Source of the DNA: Bacteroidales bacterium
GTDB lineage: Bacteria > Bacteroidota > Bacteroidia > Bacteroidales > VadinHA17
Length of the DNA: 64,000 nucleotides
Reading direction: 5' to 3'
Assembly: GCA_009877105.1 (NCBI GenBank)
Contig: WXFD01000024.1
Coordinates: forward strand, 1 to 64,000
Of the stretch, positions 39,037 through 47,639 are shown one piece after another. The notes under the pieces are model-generated. The model worked only from the letters and a program-made list of their open reading frames with translations, had not been told where the DNA came from and did not search any database. Each line of letters opens with the position of its first letter. Positions within the stretch are counted from its first letter, which is position 1. Made by a program: the position numbers and the translations under genes.

Positions 39037-40494
39037 ATGAAGTCGGCTGATCTGGTTTTTTCATTTCAGAGAGCGGTAATCATGTGCAACGGAAAGCTCC
39101 TTGCAGGCGATCTGAGCTTTGATGTGCACCGCGGTGAAAGCTGGTGGGTTTGCGGGGCCAACGGAACTGGAAAAACCACCTTACTCGAGATCATTGCCGG
39201 GAAGCAGCGGCTGGCCGGGGGTGAAATGATCCTGCCGGAAAATGTTACCGTTTCGGAATTCTATTCATCGGTTGCCATTGTCAGGAGGGACTTTTCATTG
39301 TATCAATGGTTTACCGGTTCGGCCAGTTTTTACCAGCAACGCTATTTTTCCCCGGGAGTTGAAGAGACTCCCGGGGTTTTGGACTTGATTCATGAGAAAA
39401 CAGGGTTTTCAAAAGAAGATATTTGTTCAGCCGCTCATGAATTTGGTTTTGGTTCGCTGCTTGACAGACGCATTGTTTCATTGTCGACAGGAGAAGGACG
39501 GAGAATCTTGCTGTTAATGTTATGGCTGAGCGGCAAAAAGGTTATTTGCATCGATGATCCTTACGAAGGCCTGGATCCTGAAGGTAAGCAACTTGTTACG
39601 GATACCCTTCATTCCCTGGTTAAAAAGAAGGCAGCTGTCCTGGTAACTGGTACAGATACCAGTCCGCCAGACTTTGTAAGTCACGTTTTATATCTCCGGA
39701 ATCAGCGGGTTGGATATGCGGGGGAGGCGGAGCTTTTTAATTTGCGGAACGCTGATTCTCCGCAGCCTTATAAGCCGCCCGGACTGAAAAGATATGTTCC
39801 TGACAATTTCAATCGTGCGTTTATGACAATGGCTGAAATGAAAAATATTACCATCAGGTATGGCAGCAACATTGTCCAGGAAAATTTCTCATGGAGAATC
39901 AGAAGGGGTGAAAAATGGTTGCTTTCAGGCCCCAACGGATCGGGAAAAACTACGCTGATGAGTCTTATCTATGCTGATAATCCCATGGCTTATGCCTATG
40001 ATCTCGTTCTTTTTGACAGAAAGAGGGGAACGGGGGAAACCATATGGGAAATTAAGGAACCCATTGGATACTTCTCATCGGAACTCCAGAATTTTTTTCC
40101 GCGTCATCTGACGCTTCATGAATCAGTTTTAACCGGATACAGCAACCATCTTCTGGTTAGGAATGATCTTACACCGGAACATTACCGGCAAGCCGACGGA
40201 TTGATTGAGGCAGCCGGTTTGTCGGCTTTGAGGATGGTGCCTATGTATCGCCTTTCATTCAGTCAGTGCCGTCTTGCACTGGTTTGCCGGGCGCTGGTAA
40301 AACTTCCCCCTGTGGTTATCCTCGATGAACCCTGCCAGGGTCTTGACCGGACTGCGGCACAGACTGTCAACTGCCTGGTGGACAATGTTTGCAGCGGAGA
40401 ACTCAACACCCTGATCTATGTAACCCACAGAATTGAATTTGTTCCCGGAATAATCAATAAGCATTTGCGCCTTGTTAAATACAGTCAGGAATAA
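39037..40494 (+). CDS. ModF-like protein with two ABC ATPase domains
   Basis: The 485-residue protein is two ABC ATPases in tandem with no membrane part. Domain 1 has Walker A GANGTGKT (residues 40-47), signature LSTGEGRR and Walker B ICIDDPYEGLD, where the catalytic Glu is replaced by Asp. Domain 2 has Walker A GPNGSGKT, signature LSFSQCR and Walker B VILDEPCQGLD with a normal Glu. This layout matches ModF/PhrA-type cytoplasmic twin ATPases, which are often annotated as molybdate-related although no transporter partner is proven. No mod or other permease gene is nearby. The role is unknown. Confidence 0.8.
   Translation: MKSADLVFSFQRAVIMCNGKLLAGDLSFDVHRGESWWVCGANGTGKTTLLEIIAGKQRLAGGEMILPENVTVSEFYSSVAIVRRDFSLYQWFTGSASFYQQRYFSPGVEETPGVLDLIHEKTGFSKEDICSAAHEFGFGSLLDRRIVSLSTGEGRRILLLMLWLSGKKVICIDDPYEGLDPEGKQLVTDTLHSLVKKKAAVLVTGTDTSPPDFVSHVLYLRNQRVGYAGEAELFNLRNADSPQPYKPPGLKRYVPDNFNRAFMTMAEMKNITIRYGSNIVQENFSWRIRRGEKWLLSGPNGSGKTTLMSLIYADNPMAYAYDLVLFDRKRGTGETIWEIKEPIGYFSSELQNFFPRHLTLHESVLTGYSNHLLVRNDLTPEHYRQADGLIEAAGLSALRMVPMYRLSFSQCRLALVCRALVKLPPVVILDEPCQGLDRTAAQTVNCLVDNVCSGELNTLIYVTHRIEFVPGIINKHLRLVKYSQE
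39350..39380 (+). other. Intragenic terminator-like hairpin
   Basis: CCCCGGGAGT (39350-39359), loop TGAAGAG, then ACTCCCGGGG (39367-39376) and TTTT make a perfect 10-bp GC-rich stem with a T tract inside the twin-ABC gene. It encodes PGVEETPGV, so it may simply be repeated Pro-Gly codons, or it may stop part of the transcripts. Confidence 0.55.
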
Positions 40495-40557
40495 GTTAAT
40501 CATTTCTCATCGGAACGTTTGGCCGTTACGTTTTCTATCACTGCAAATACCGGCCGG

Positions 40558-40619
40558 GCCCTGAAGCACTGTTAATTAATTAACAGTATGCGGATTGTTT
40601 TGATTCCTGGCTTCAGGGC
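40558..40619. repeat. Nested palindrome between convergent genes
   Basis: A perfect 20-bp palindrome, ACTGTTAATTAATTAACAGT, at 40568-40587 is enclosed by a 10-bp inverted repeat, GCCCTGAAGC at 40558-40567 and GCTTCAGGGC at 40610-40619. The right arm overlaps the nitroreductase stop codon. It could act as a bidirectional terminator or mRNA 3-prime stabiliser, or be a protein site. Confidence 0.65.
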
Positions 40620-41179
40620 AATTTGCTGAGTTTGTTAATTGCGCTTATCCGGGGCTGGGCGGGAGGTATCACTTCGGGATATCCGAGAGCCAGGATCCCT
40701 GCGATTTTTCCCTCTTCCGGGATCCCGAATAATGACCGGGCCTGAGGTGTGCTTCCGAATGAGAGCCATACGCCGGCTATCTGTTTTTCCCATGCAGCAA
40801 GGAGAATGTTCTGGATAGCAGCTGCAGCCGACATCGGAAAGTCATATCTGTCGAGATCGGTAAGTGCGGGAGCACAGGTTACTGCCAGTATAACCGGTGC
40901 ATCGCCGAAGTTCATGGAGAAATTGCGGATAACCTGCTTGCGCTCTTCAGGTAAGTCGGGATTAAGCAACGGCCCTGACTCCATGGCCTTCCTGTATGCC
41001 ACTGCCAGTTTGCCACGCGTTTCCGGGCCTGCAAGGATGAATTCCCATGGCTGATTGTTCCCATGCGATGGCGCCCAGGTACCGGCTTCAAGAATATCCA
41101 GCAACGTTTCGTCTGATATAGCTTTGGAGTTGAATCTGCGCACTGTCCTCCTGTTAAGGATTGCTTCTTTAAGTTCCAT
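40613..41179 (-). CDS. Nitroreductase family FMN oxidoreductase
   Basis: The 188-residue protein has the nitroreductase fold: ILNRRTVRRFNSKAISDETLLDILEAGTWAPSHGNNQPWEFILAG at the N-terminus binds FMN phosphate (RR..R), and the WLSFGSTPQARSLFGIPEEGKIAGILALGYP region is the C-terminal FMN loop. It is a short single-domain member and would reduce nitro compounds or quinones with NAD(P)H. The next gene on the same strand begins 86 bases upstream. Physiological substrate unknown. Confidence 0.88.
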   Translation of the reverse strand: MELKEAILNRRTVRRFNSKAISDETLLDILEAGTWAPSHGNNQPWEFILAGPETRGKLAVAYRKAMESGPLLNPDLPEERKQVIRNFSMNFGDAPVILAVTCAPALTDLDRYDFPMSAAAAIQNILLAAWEKQIAGVWLSFGSTPQARSLFGIPEEGKIAGILALGYPEVIPPAQPRISAINKLSKLP

Positions 41180-41265
41180 TGTTTCCTTTGAAATTATTTG
41201 ATTGGTTATATCGGGATCATTGATCTTGTCGGGAAAAACCGATGCCTCTTTTCATTTTGCAAGGT

Positions 41266-41646
41266 CTATAGGGTCTGGGTAATCGTATCGGGCTGTATTT
41301 CGAACATGGCCCTGGCCCATGGAAACCTTTGCTTCAATTCGTTGTATTCATCGCCTTCCGAGATAAAAGCCAGTGTACCGTGGATGAGGAATCCTGTCCC
41401 CTTGGAATGGAATCCCTGAACCTCCCTGCTTCCGAGGGTCATTACGATCTTATTGTTTTTTCGGACAATAGCTTCTGTAGTTCTCATGCCGCCGGCCGGA
41501 CCGATAATTTTTCCGCCGGTGGTAACCTTCAGGTAACTGTTCCATGTATTTACCATATGGATGCCGTTATCGTCAAGCATTGCAATGGCTACAACCCCCT
41601 CATGCTTCAGTACCTCCAGCAGCTTCTCAGGTATCAGGGTTTTCAT
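41266..41646 (-). CDS. Pyridoxamine 5-phosphate oxidase-fold flavoprotein
   Basis: The 126-residue protein is a small split-barrel flavin-binding domain (LLEVLKHEGVVAIAML at the start, then VNTWNSYLKVTTGGKIIGPAGGM and VMTLGSREVQGF). Proteins of this size and fold bind FMN or F420 and often lie beside other reductases, as here with the nitroreductase. It is too short to be the vitamin B6 enzyme PdxH. Function not assigned. Confidence 0.75.
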   Translation of the reverse strand: MKTLIPEKLLEVLKHEGVVAIAMLDDNGIHMVNTWNSYLKVTTGGKIIGPAGGMRTTEAIVRKNNKIVMTLGSREVQGFHSKGTGFLIHGTLAFISEGDEYNELKQRFPWARAMFEIQPDTITQTL

Positions 41647-41849
41647 GTATGAAGTATGTGTGAAAAATTAAAAATACAATGAATTTTATGTCACATTATT
41701 CCTGAAGTTGTTTTTATCATAAACTTGCTGCGACATGAGAGCTCCCGCAATATTGGATTTCGTTTTTATTAATTGACCATTACTGCTGTTTTCCTGTTTT
41801 TAATCAAATGATTTTATGTATGTTTATATCAAACTAACCTTATACTGAA

Positions 41850-44216
41850 ATGAAAAAACCGTTCCAGAAACATGCAACAAGTCTTTTCATGGCTTTGATA
41901 TTGATGCTCTTTGGTTTTCCGGCTGTTTCCCAGTTAAATGAAGCTTCCCCCGGAGCAGCGCCGTATAAAAATCCTTCAGTGCCTGTCATGCTGAGGGTGG
42001 AGGATCTTCTTTCCCGCATGACACTCGCGGAGAAGATCGGGCAGTTAAATATGCCTTGTGTATATGAATCTGCTCTGGGAAATGATATTGAATCCCGGAC
42101 CGTTAACTGTAAAACGCTTGCTGAGGGTACTTTTCAGGACTATCTCGGTCCCATAGGAGGTTTTTTCACCCTGGCGAACACGATATTGCATGAAGGCACA
42201 CTTCAGCAGGCAAATTTCTTCAATGAGCTTCAGAAGATAGCGGTTGAAAAAACACGGCTTGGCATTCCGCTCCTGCAGACAGAAGAGGGAACACACGGGC
42301 TGATGTGTTCGGGAGGAACCATCTTTCCTGAGGGACTGGCAATTGGCAGTACCTGGAACATGGATCTGGTCAGCAGGATGTATACGGTAGCAGCCTGTGA
42401 GGCAAGGTCTGTGGGGATTCACCAGTTGTTCACCCTGGTTGTTGAACCCAACAGGGATCCAAGGCTTGGCCGGAATCAGGAAGGATTCAGTGAAGATCCG
42501 TTTTTCTGTTCACGTATGGCCGAGACAATAGTCAATGCAGTGCAGGGAACAGATGTAAGCGCAAATGACAAGGTCGTGGCCGGCCTGTGTCATTATCCGG
42601 GCCAGAGTCAGCCAAACAGCGGAATGGAAAGAGGAGCGATGGAGATTTCGGAAAGGCAGTTGCGGGAAGTTTTTCTTCCTCCATGGATCGCCGGGGTAAA
42701 AAAAGCCGGAGCTCTTGGAGTGATGGCCACTTACCCGGCAGTTGACGGGATCCCGACCCATGCATCTGAATTCCTGCTGACAAAGATACTCAGAAATGAG
42801 CTAGGGTTTAAAGGATTGGTACTGAGCGAAGGAGGCGGACTTAACACACTGTTGTACACGGGTGTTGCCGAGAACGATCAGCAGGCCGGTGAACTAGCGC
42901 TCAGGGCGGGACTTGACGTTGGAATTTCATTCGAAGACGGTTATCTTAAACCGCTGATCGACGCCGTTAAGGAAGGGAGAGTGTCAATGGAGCTGATTGA
43001 CAGATCTGTAAGACGGGTACTTGAACTTAAGTTCAGGCTTGGGTTATTCGACAAACCTTATGTTGATCCTCAAAGGGCTTTGGATGTTACCCATACCAAA
43101 GAAAGCCGTGAACTTGCCCTTGATGCTGCCCGGGAAGGAATTGTTCTCCTGAAGAATGAGAAAAACCTTCTGCCTGTCAGAAAGAATATCAGGAAAGTAG
43201 CGGTCATCGGACCCAATGCCGACAATGAAAGAAATCAGCTTGGTGATTACGCGGCACATGTTATTCTCCAGGAGATAACAACGGTACTAGACGGAATAAG
43301 ATCAATGGTGTCTCCCGGAACTGTTGTCGAGTATGTAAAAGGATGTGATGTTACCGGTAATAAAGTGAATGAACTGGCACGGGCCCGCAGAGCTGCCTCC
43401 GGTGCCGACCTGGCTGTTGTTGTTCTGGGAGAAAATGAATGGCAGGCCCCTGACAAGACCGGTACCTCAGGGGAGGGATATGATGTGGCCAGCCTCGATC
43501 TGACAGGGCTGCAGGAAGATCTTCTGAGAGCCGTGCACTCATCCGGAACTCCGGTTGTACTGGTACTCATTAACGGCAGGCCGCTTTCCGTCCGCTGGGC
43601 AGCGGAAAACATCCCGGCCATTATTGAGGCCTGGATCCCCGGTGAAGCGGGTGGGACAGCTGTTGCAGAGATCATTTTCGGCGACTGCAATCCCAGCGGT
43701 AAACTGGCGGTCACCATACCCAGGCATGTCGGGCAGATACCCTTCTATTACAATTATATGCCCGAAAAGCTTTACTGGATGGAAAAAGGATGGGGAAAAG
43801 CCTATGCCGACATGCCTGCAACACCATTATGGGAATTCGGATTTGGATTGAGCTATACTACATTCATGTACAGCAACCTGAAAATTAACCCTGAAGTTAC
43901 CGGGATCTTTGGTGAAGTGAAAGTGAGCCTGGATGTGGAAAACACCGGCAAGAGGGCGGGCAGGGAAACGGTGCAGCTGTATGTCAGGGACAGGCATGCA
44001 TCTGTTACAGTACCTGTGAAGGAACTGAAGGGATTCGAGAAGATAAGCCTTGCACCGGGTGAAAAAAAGACAGTTGAATTCAGGCTTACCCATGATGACC
44101 TGGCTTTGTATAACAGGAACATGGAGTTTGTTACCGAACCCGGAATATTCGAGGTCATGGCTGGCAGCTCCTCAGCCGATATCAGACTGAAAGGAAAGTT
44201 TGAGCTGAAAAACTAG
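41850..44216 (+). CDS. GH3-family protein with an altered active site
   Basis: The 788-residue secreted protein (signal MKKPFQKHATSLFMALILMLFGFPAVSQ) has the full beta-glucosidase layout: GH3 barrel, alpha/beta sandwich with VVLGENEW and GEGYDVASLDLTGLQEDL, and a C-terminal FN3-like domain (WEFGFGLSYTTF onward). However, the position of the catalytic nucleophile, normally Asp in a SDW or SDY motif, is E327 in GLVLSEGGGLNTL, and the substrate-binding KH pair is C247-H248 in LCHYPGQSQ. The protein may use Glu, have changed specificity, or be a non-enzymatic sugar binder. No SusCD pair is adjacent. Confidence 0.82.
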   Translation: MKKPFQKHATSLFMALILMLFGFPAVSQLNEASPGAAPYKNPSVPVMLRVEDLLSRMTLAEKIGQLNMPCVYESALGNDIESRTVNCKTLAEGTFQDYLGPIGGFFTLANTILHEGTLQQANFFNELQKIAVEKTRLGIPLLQTEEGTHGLMCSGGTIFPEGLAIGSTWNMDLVSRMYTVAACEARSVGIHQLFTLVVEPNRDPRLGRNQEGFSEDPFFCSRMAETIVNAVQGTDVSANDKVVAGLCHYPGQSQPNSGMERGAMEISERQLREVFLPPWIAGVKKAGALGVMATYPAVDGIPTHASEFLLTKILRNELGFKGLVLSEGGGLNTLLYTGVAENDQQAGELALRAGLDVGISFEDGYLKPLIDAVKEGRVSMELIDRSVRRVLELKFRLGLFDKPYVDPQRALDVTHTKESRELALDAAREGIVLLKNEKNLLPVRKNIRKVAVIGPNADNERNQLGDYAAHVILQEITTVLDGIRSMVSPGTVVEYVKGCDVTGNKVNELARARRAASGADLAVVVLGENEWQAPDKTGTSGEGYDVASLDLTGLQEDLLRAVHSSGTPVVLVLINGRPLSVRWAAENIPAIIEAWIPGEAGGTAVAEIIFGDCNPSGKLAVTIPRHVGQIPFYYNYMPEKLYWMEKGWGKAYADMPATPLWEFGFGLSYTTFMYSNLKINPEVTGIFGEVKVSLDVENTGKRAGRETVQLYVRDRHASVTVPVKELKGFEKISLAPGEKKTVEFRLTHDDLALYNRNMEFVTEPGIFEVMAGSSSADIRLKGKFELKN

Positions 44217-44247
44217 GTAATCATCGGGAATGAGGAATACTGCATAT

Positions 44248-45996
44248 TCATTCTGCTGAATAGCTGTTTCCCTGTATTTTTACTGACTTTACCAGGGCTT
44301 TACCCGAAATGAAACTGTAATTTGTTCCCATGTGTTCAAGGGTGACATCACTGCCATTGATCTCCAGTGTAATCTGATTGCTTCCGTCCCTGTGAACAAT
44401 GAGATCTGCAAGCAGAAGAGCTTTTTCAATGCCGTCGCCCCTCTGGAAATTCCAGACTTCATCGGGAAGGGCAAGCCTTTTTTCATCATATATTGATTCA
44501 TTTTCAAGATCCATGAGAATCCCGTAAACCTCATTCAAGTCCTTCTCCTCAAGATCCTTGAAACATACCGGGTTTCTTTCAATGGCTGCCTTGATGAACG
44601 GTACCCAGTCAATCATGTCCATCTGCCGGTAAACATAAAGCGAAAGCAGCGCTGTTTCCGAAATGCCTGCCATATCATTGATCTTTTTTAAGATGCTTTC
44701 GCGTGTGTCATCAATTCCAATCTCTGGTTCGAGGCTTTTTCTGAATGACTTGGCCGGATCGGGCAGCCTCGGATCGGTAACAATAAAAACCCTGAGGTCT
44801 GAAAACATTTCGTCAAGCAGCGAACTGGGCACTGAGCCGGCCAGCTTCTCAAATTCCTTAATGAATTCATCAATGCTTATGCTCTTGTTCTCCTGGAAGA
44901 TTTTTTCCACATTGTTCAGGAGAATTTTTCCGTTTATGGGACTCAGATGAAATTCATCGCCTTCTATCTCATTTACAAGCTGCTCACGTGTTTCTTTTGT
45001 TAAATTGTGTTTGCTTGTGTGTTCATATTCGAACATCTTTTCAAGACTTATGTATAAGTGCTTCCCTGAACAGTCGCAATAATACTGGAAAAGAGATTTG
45101 TACCTGGGCTTGAACCGAAGGAAATTAATGAATATTGTGTCAGTCAGCTCAGTGCGAAGGAAACTTTTAAGTTTTGTGCTGAAAGTTTCGTAATCTTTTC
45201 TGCTTATTGTCGCCTCATTGTAAATAATGTGAATGAATCCTGTTATATGGGTGACCATTGTGATTTTTTCATTTTCCAGGGCACGTCTGGCTTTCTGTGA
45301 CAATGAGGTCCCGTTAAACCACATGTTCTTTGTAACAATTCTCCTGTTGTTTGTGATAAGCCCTTCCTTTTCAGTGACGAAATTCTGAGAATGCAGGGGA
45401 GTTGCTATAAGGAATATTTTTTCCAGCGGGATCCTGCCGACAATAAACAATGCTGCCGCATAAAGCGACGATAGTGAAACACATTCCCCCGCTCCGGTGG
45501 TAAACCCGTCCTTGTACCTGAATGCGGTCATTGCTTCCACCGTTTCGGTCTTCCAGTACGGAATTACTTCCGAATCATATTTATCCAGCCCGAAGTGCTT
45601 CCTGATATCAATATCGAAATAATACTTATCCCCCTCGTATCCGAATAGTGCATTTGATTGTTTCATGATCTCAAGGTCAAAGAAATCACTGAACCGGGAC
45701 ATTTCCCTGGTTTTTGTAGTGAGTCCCCAGGTTGACAGATCGAGATTGAAAACATAATTGTCAATAATAAACTGTTTTATCCGGTTCACCTTGTAATTGA
45801 AACTTTTTGATTCAATATTGCTGAACCATGGATCATCCCTCCATTTCCAGATAACCGGCGACATGATATTGGCGATTACAAGCGGAAAAAAGAGTTCCGG
45901 AAAAATAAAAATCTCCATATCGGAGAGTGTAAATGCCGAAGAATATTTTTCAAGCTTTTTAATTTCTGTAACGGATGGATTATTATCAGGCACCAT
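44248..45996 (-). CDS. Orphan protein with a transglutaminase-like core
   Basis: The 582-residue protein is not recognised by family. Around residues 165-225 it has a transglutaminase-like pattern: TGAGEC172VSLSSLYAAALF, then IPLEKIFLIATPLH202SQNFV and GLITNNRRI, which fits the Cys, His and Asn/Asp order of the fold, where the Cys sits at the start of a helix and the His about 30 residues later in a strand. The rest is alpha-helical with many charged residues, and no signal peptide or membrane helix is seen, so it is probably cytoplasmic. It lies just downstream of ndk on the same strand with a 109-bp gap. Peptide, cross-linking or degraded enzymatic roles are all open. Confidence 0.55.
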   Translation of the reverse strand: MVPDNNPSVTEIKKLEKYSSAFTLSDMEIFIFPELFFPLVIANIMSPVIWKWRDDPWFSNIESKSFNYKVNRIKQFIIDNYVFNLDLSTWGLTTKTREMSRFSDFFDLEIMKQSNALFGYEGDKYYFDIDIRKHFGLDKYDSEVIPYWKTETVEAMTAFRYKDGFTTGAGECVSLSSLYAAALFIVGRIPLEKIFLIATPLHSQNFVTEKEGLITNNRRIVTKNMWFNGTSLSQKARRALENEKITMVTHITGFIHIIYNEATISRKDYETFSTKLKSFLRTELTDTIFINFLRFKPRYKSLFQYYCDCSGKHLYISLEKMFEYEHTSKHNLTKETREQLVNEIEGDEFHLSPINGKILLNNVEKIFQENKSISIDEFIKEFEKLAGSVPSSLLDEMFSDLRVFIVTDPRLPDPAKSFRKSLEPEIGIDDTRESILKKINDMAGISETALLSLYVYRQMDMIDWVPFIKAAIERNPVCFKDLEEKDLNEVYGILMDLENESIYDEKRLALPDEVWNFQRGDGIEKALLLADLIVHRDGSNQITLEINGSDVTLEHMGTNYSFISGKALVKSVKIQGNSYSAE

Positions 45997-46105
45997 AATA
46001 AAATGATCAAATCAGGAATCTTGACATTAAAATAACAATCGTTTTCCCGGAATGTTTTGGAAAAATATATGAACGGAAGTACAGGACAGAACGGAGCCCG
46101 TGAAT

Positions 46106-46528
46106 TTAAAGGCATCTTTCGGCTTCCGAAAAGAAGAAGTTGGATTCACGGAGGGCATTTTCATCACTGTCTGAGCCATGAACTGCATTCATCTGCACTG
46201 AGGATGCAAATCTTTTCCTGACGGTTCCCGGCTCAGCTTTTGCCGGATCTGTTGCTCCGATCAGCTTCCTGAATTTATCAACCGCATTTTCCTGCCTGAG
46301 TATCATGACAATCACAGGTCCGCTTATCATGAATTCCACAAGATCGTTATAAAATGGCCTGTCCTTATGTATGGCATAGAAGCTCTTGGCCTGCTCCCTG
46401 GTCATCCTCAGAAGCTTAAGTGCAACTATTTCAAAGCCTGCTTCATGAATCATTGCCAGGATCGGGCCCGTGTTTCCGCTGCCGAATGCATCGGGTTTAA
46501 TTATTGAGAATGTGATTTCGCCGTTCAT
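46106..46528 (-). CDS. ndk: Nucleoside diphosphate kinase
   Basis: The 140-residue enzyme balances NTP pools through a phosphohistidine. SIIKPDAFGSGNTGPIL at the N-terminus, FYAIHKDRPFYNDLVEFMISGPVIVMIL and the catalytic NAVHGSDS motif with its His are all present. Length is normal for bacterial Ndk. It is divergent from nrnA; a -7 box for nrnA is in the gap. No unusual feature was seen. Confidence 0.96.
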   Translation of the reverse strand: MNGEITFSIIKPDAFGSGNTGPILAMIHEAGFEIVALKLLRMTREQAKSFYAIHKDRPFYNDLVEFMISGPVIVMILRQENAVDKFRKLIGATDPAKAEPGTVRKRFASSVQMNAVHGSDSDENALRESNFFFSEAERCL

Positions 46529-46577
46529 TGCTGTTATTTATAGAGTCTTTCAAGTCAACTGTCATAAGGAAATTTCC

Positions 46578-46585
46578 TATCTTTG
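46578..46585 (+). promoter_or_regulatory. Candidate -7 box for nrnA
   Basis: TATCTTTG matches TAnnTTTG exactly and ends 16 bases before the ATG of the DHH phosphoesterase gene, so a short leader is expected. No -33 TTG at the usual spacing. Confidence 0.45.
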
Positions 46586-46601
46586 ACAACTTGTCAAAAA
46601 A

Positions 46602-47639
46602 ATGGAAAAAGTGATTGATCCGGCCAAATATACAAAAGAATTATCGAAACTGATTGCATCGTCTGACAACATACTTATTATCTGCCACATTAATCCTGAC
46701 GGAGATGCAATTGGCTCACAGCTTGCATTGTTCCACTATCTTACATCAAAAGGCAGGCATGTTGACATGATCTCTCCAAATAATCTTCAGGAGTTTCTGA
46801 AATGGATGCCGGGAGCTGACCAGATAAGGATATTCATAAGACAGAGAGCTGAATGTATAGCCCTGATCAAACAGGCCGATCTGATTATTATGACTGATTT
46901 CAGCCATCCGGGCAGGCTGGGTGAGGCAGAAAAATACGTCATCAGCTCAGGGGCAAAAAAGGTAATTATTGACCATCATCTTGATCCGGCTGATTTTACT
47001 GATCTCACGATATCTGACCCATCCAAATGTGCTACGACCGAACTGGTTTATGAACTGATTACCCTGATGGACGGGGTACCATATACGGATAATAAATTTT
47101 CCGAATGCATTTATGTCGGGATCATTTCCGACACGGGAAATTTTGATCATGGTGCATTGACGGGCAGGACCTTCAGGATCGTTGCTGACCTTCTGGATAA
47201 CGGCATCAACAGGGAGAAGATGATTAATGTTGTTTTCAACAATTATTCGGCTGACCGTATGCGCCTCATGGGACTTGCGCTGAATAAGCGCATGGTGATC
47301 ATTCCCGAATTAAAGACGGCATATATCTACCTTACCCGTCGTGATCTGACCGACTTCAATCATGTCAAGGGCGATACTGAAGGATTTGTGAATCTTCCTC
47401 TTTCAATCAGGGATATAGTATTCTCTGTTCTTTTCATTGAAAAGGAAAATCACGTGAAAATTTCCTTCCGCTCAAAAGGGAATTTCCCGGTAAATAAATT
47501 TGCTTCAGAGTATTTCTCCGGCGGCGGACACATGAATGCCTCCGGCGGAGAATATTACGAGAATCTTGATAATACTATCGCTTATTTCCTCCGTATCCTG
47601 AACGACAATGCCGCCCTGATAAAAAATGCAACCGTTTAA
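46602..47639 (+). CDS. nrnA: DHH-family phosphoesterase NrnA (nanoRNase/pAp phosphatase)
   Basis: The 345-residue protein has the DHH phosphoesterase order: HINPDGDAIGSQLALFHYL, TDFSHPGR, DHHLDP (the DHH motif), SDTGNFDHG, and the C-terminal DHHA1 motif GGGHMNASGG. NrnA degrades two- to five-base RNAs and dephosphorylates pAp, replacing Orn, which Bacteroidota lack. The end overlaps the FKBP lipoprotein gene by 14 bases, so translation is coupled. The family is clear; the exact substrate balance is not. Confidence 0.93.
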   Translation: MEKVIDPAKYTKELSKLIASSDNILIICHINPDGDAIGSQLALFHYLTSKGRHVDMISPNNLQEFLKWMPGADQIRIFIRQRAECIALIKQADLIIMTDFSHPGRLGEAEKYVISSGAKKVIIDHHLDPADFTDLTISDPSKCATTELVYELITLMDGVPYTDNKFSECIYVGIISDTGNFDHGALTGRTFRIVADLLDNGINREKMINVVFNNYSADRMRLMGLALNKRMVIIPELKTAYIYLTRRDLTDFNHVKGDTEGFVNLPLSIRDIVFSVLFIEKENHVKISFRSKGNFPVNKFASEYFSGGGHMNASGGEYYENLDNTIAYFLRILNDNAALIKNATV

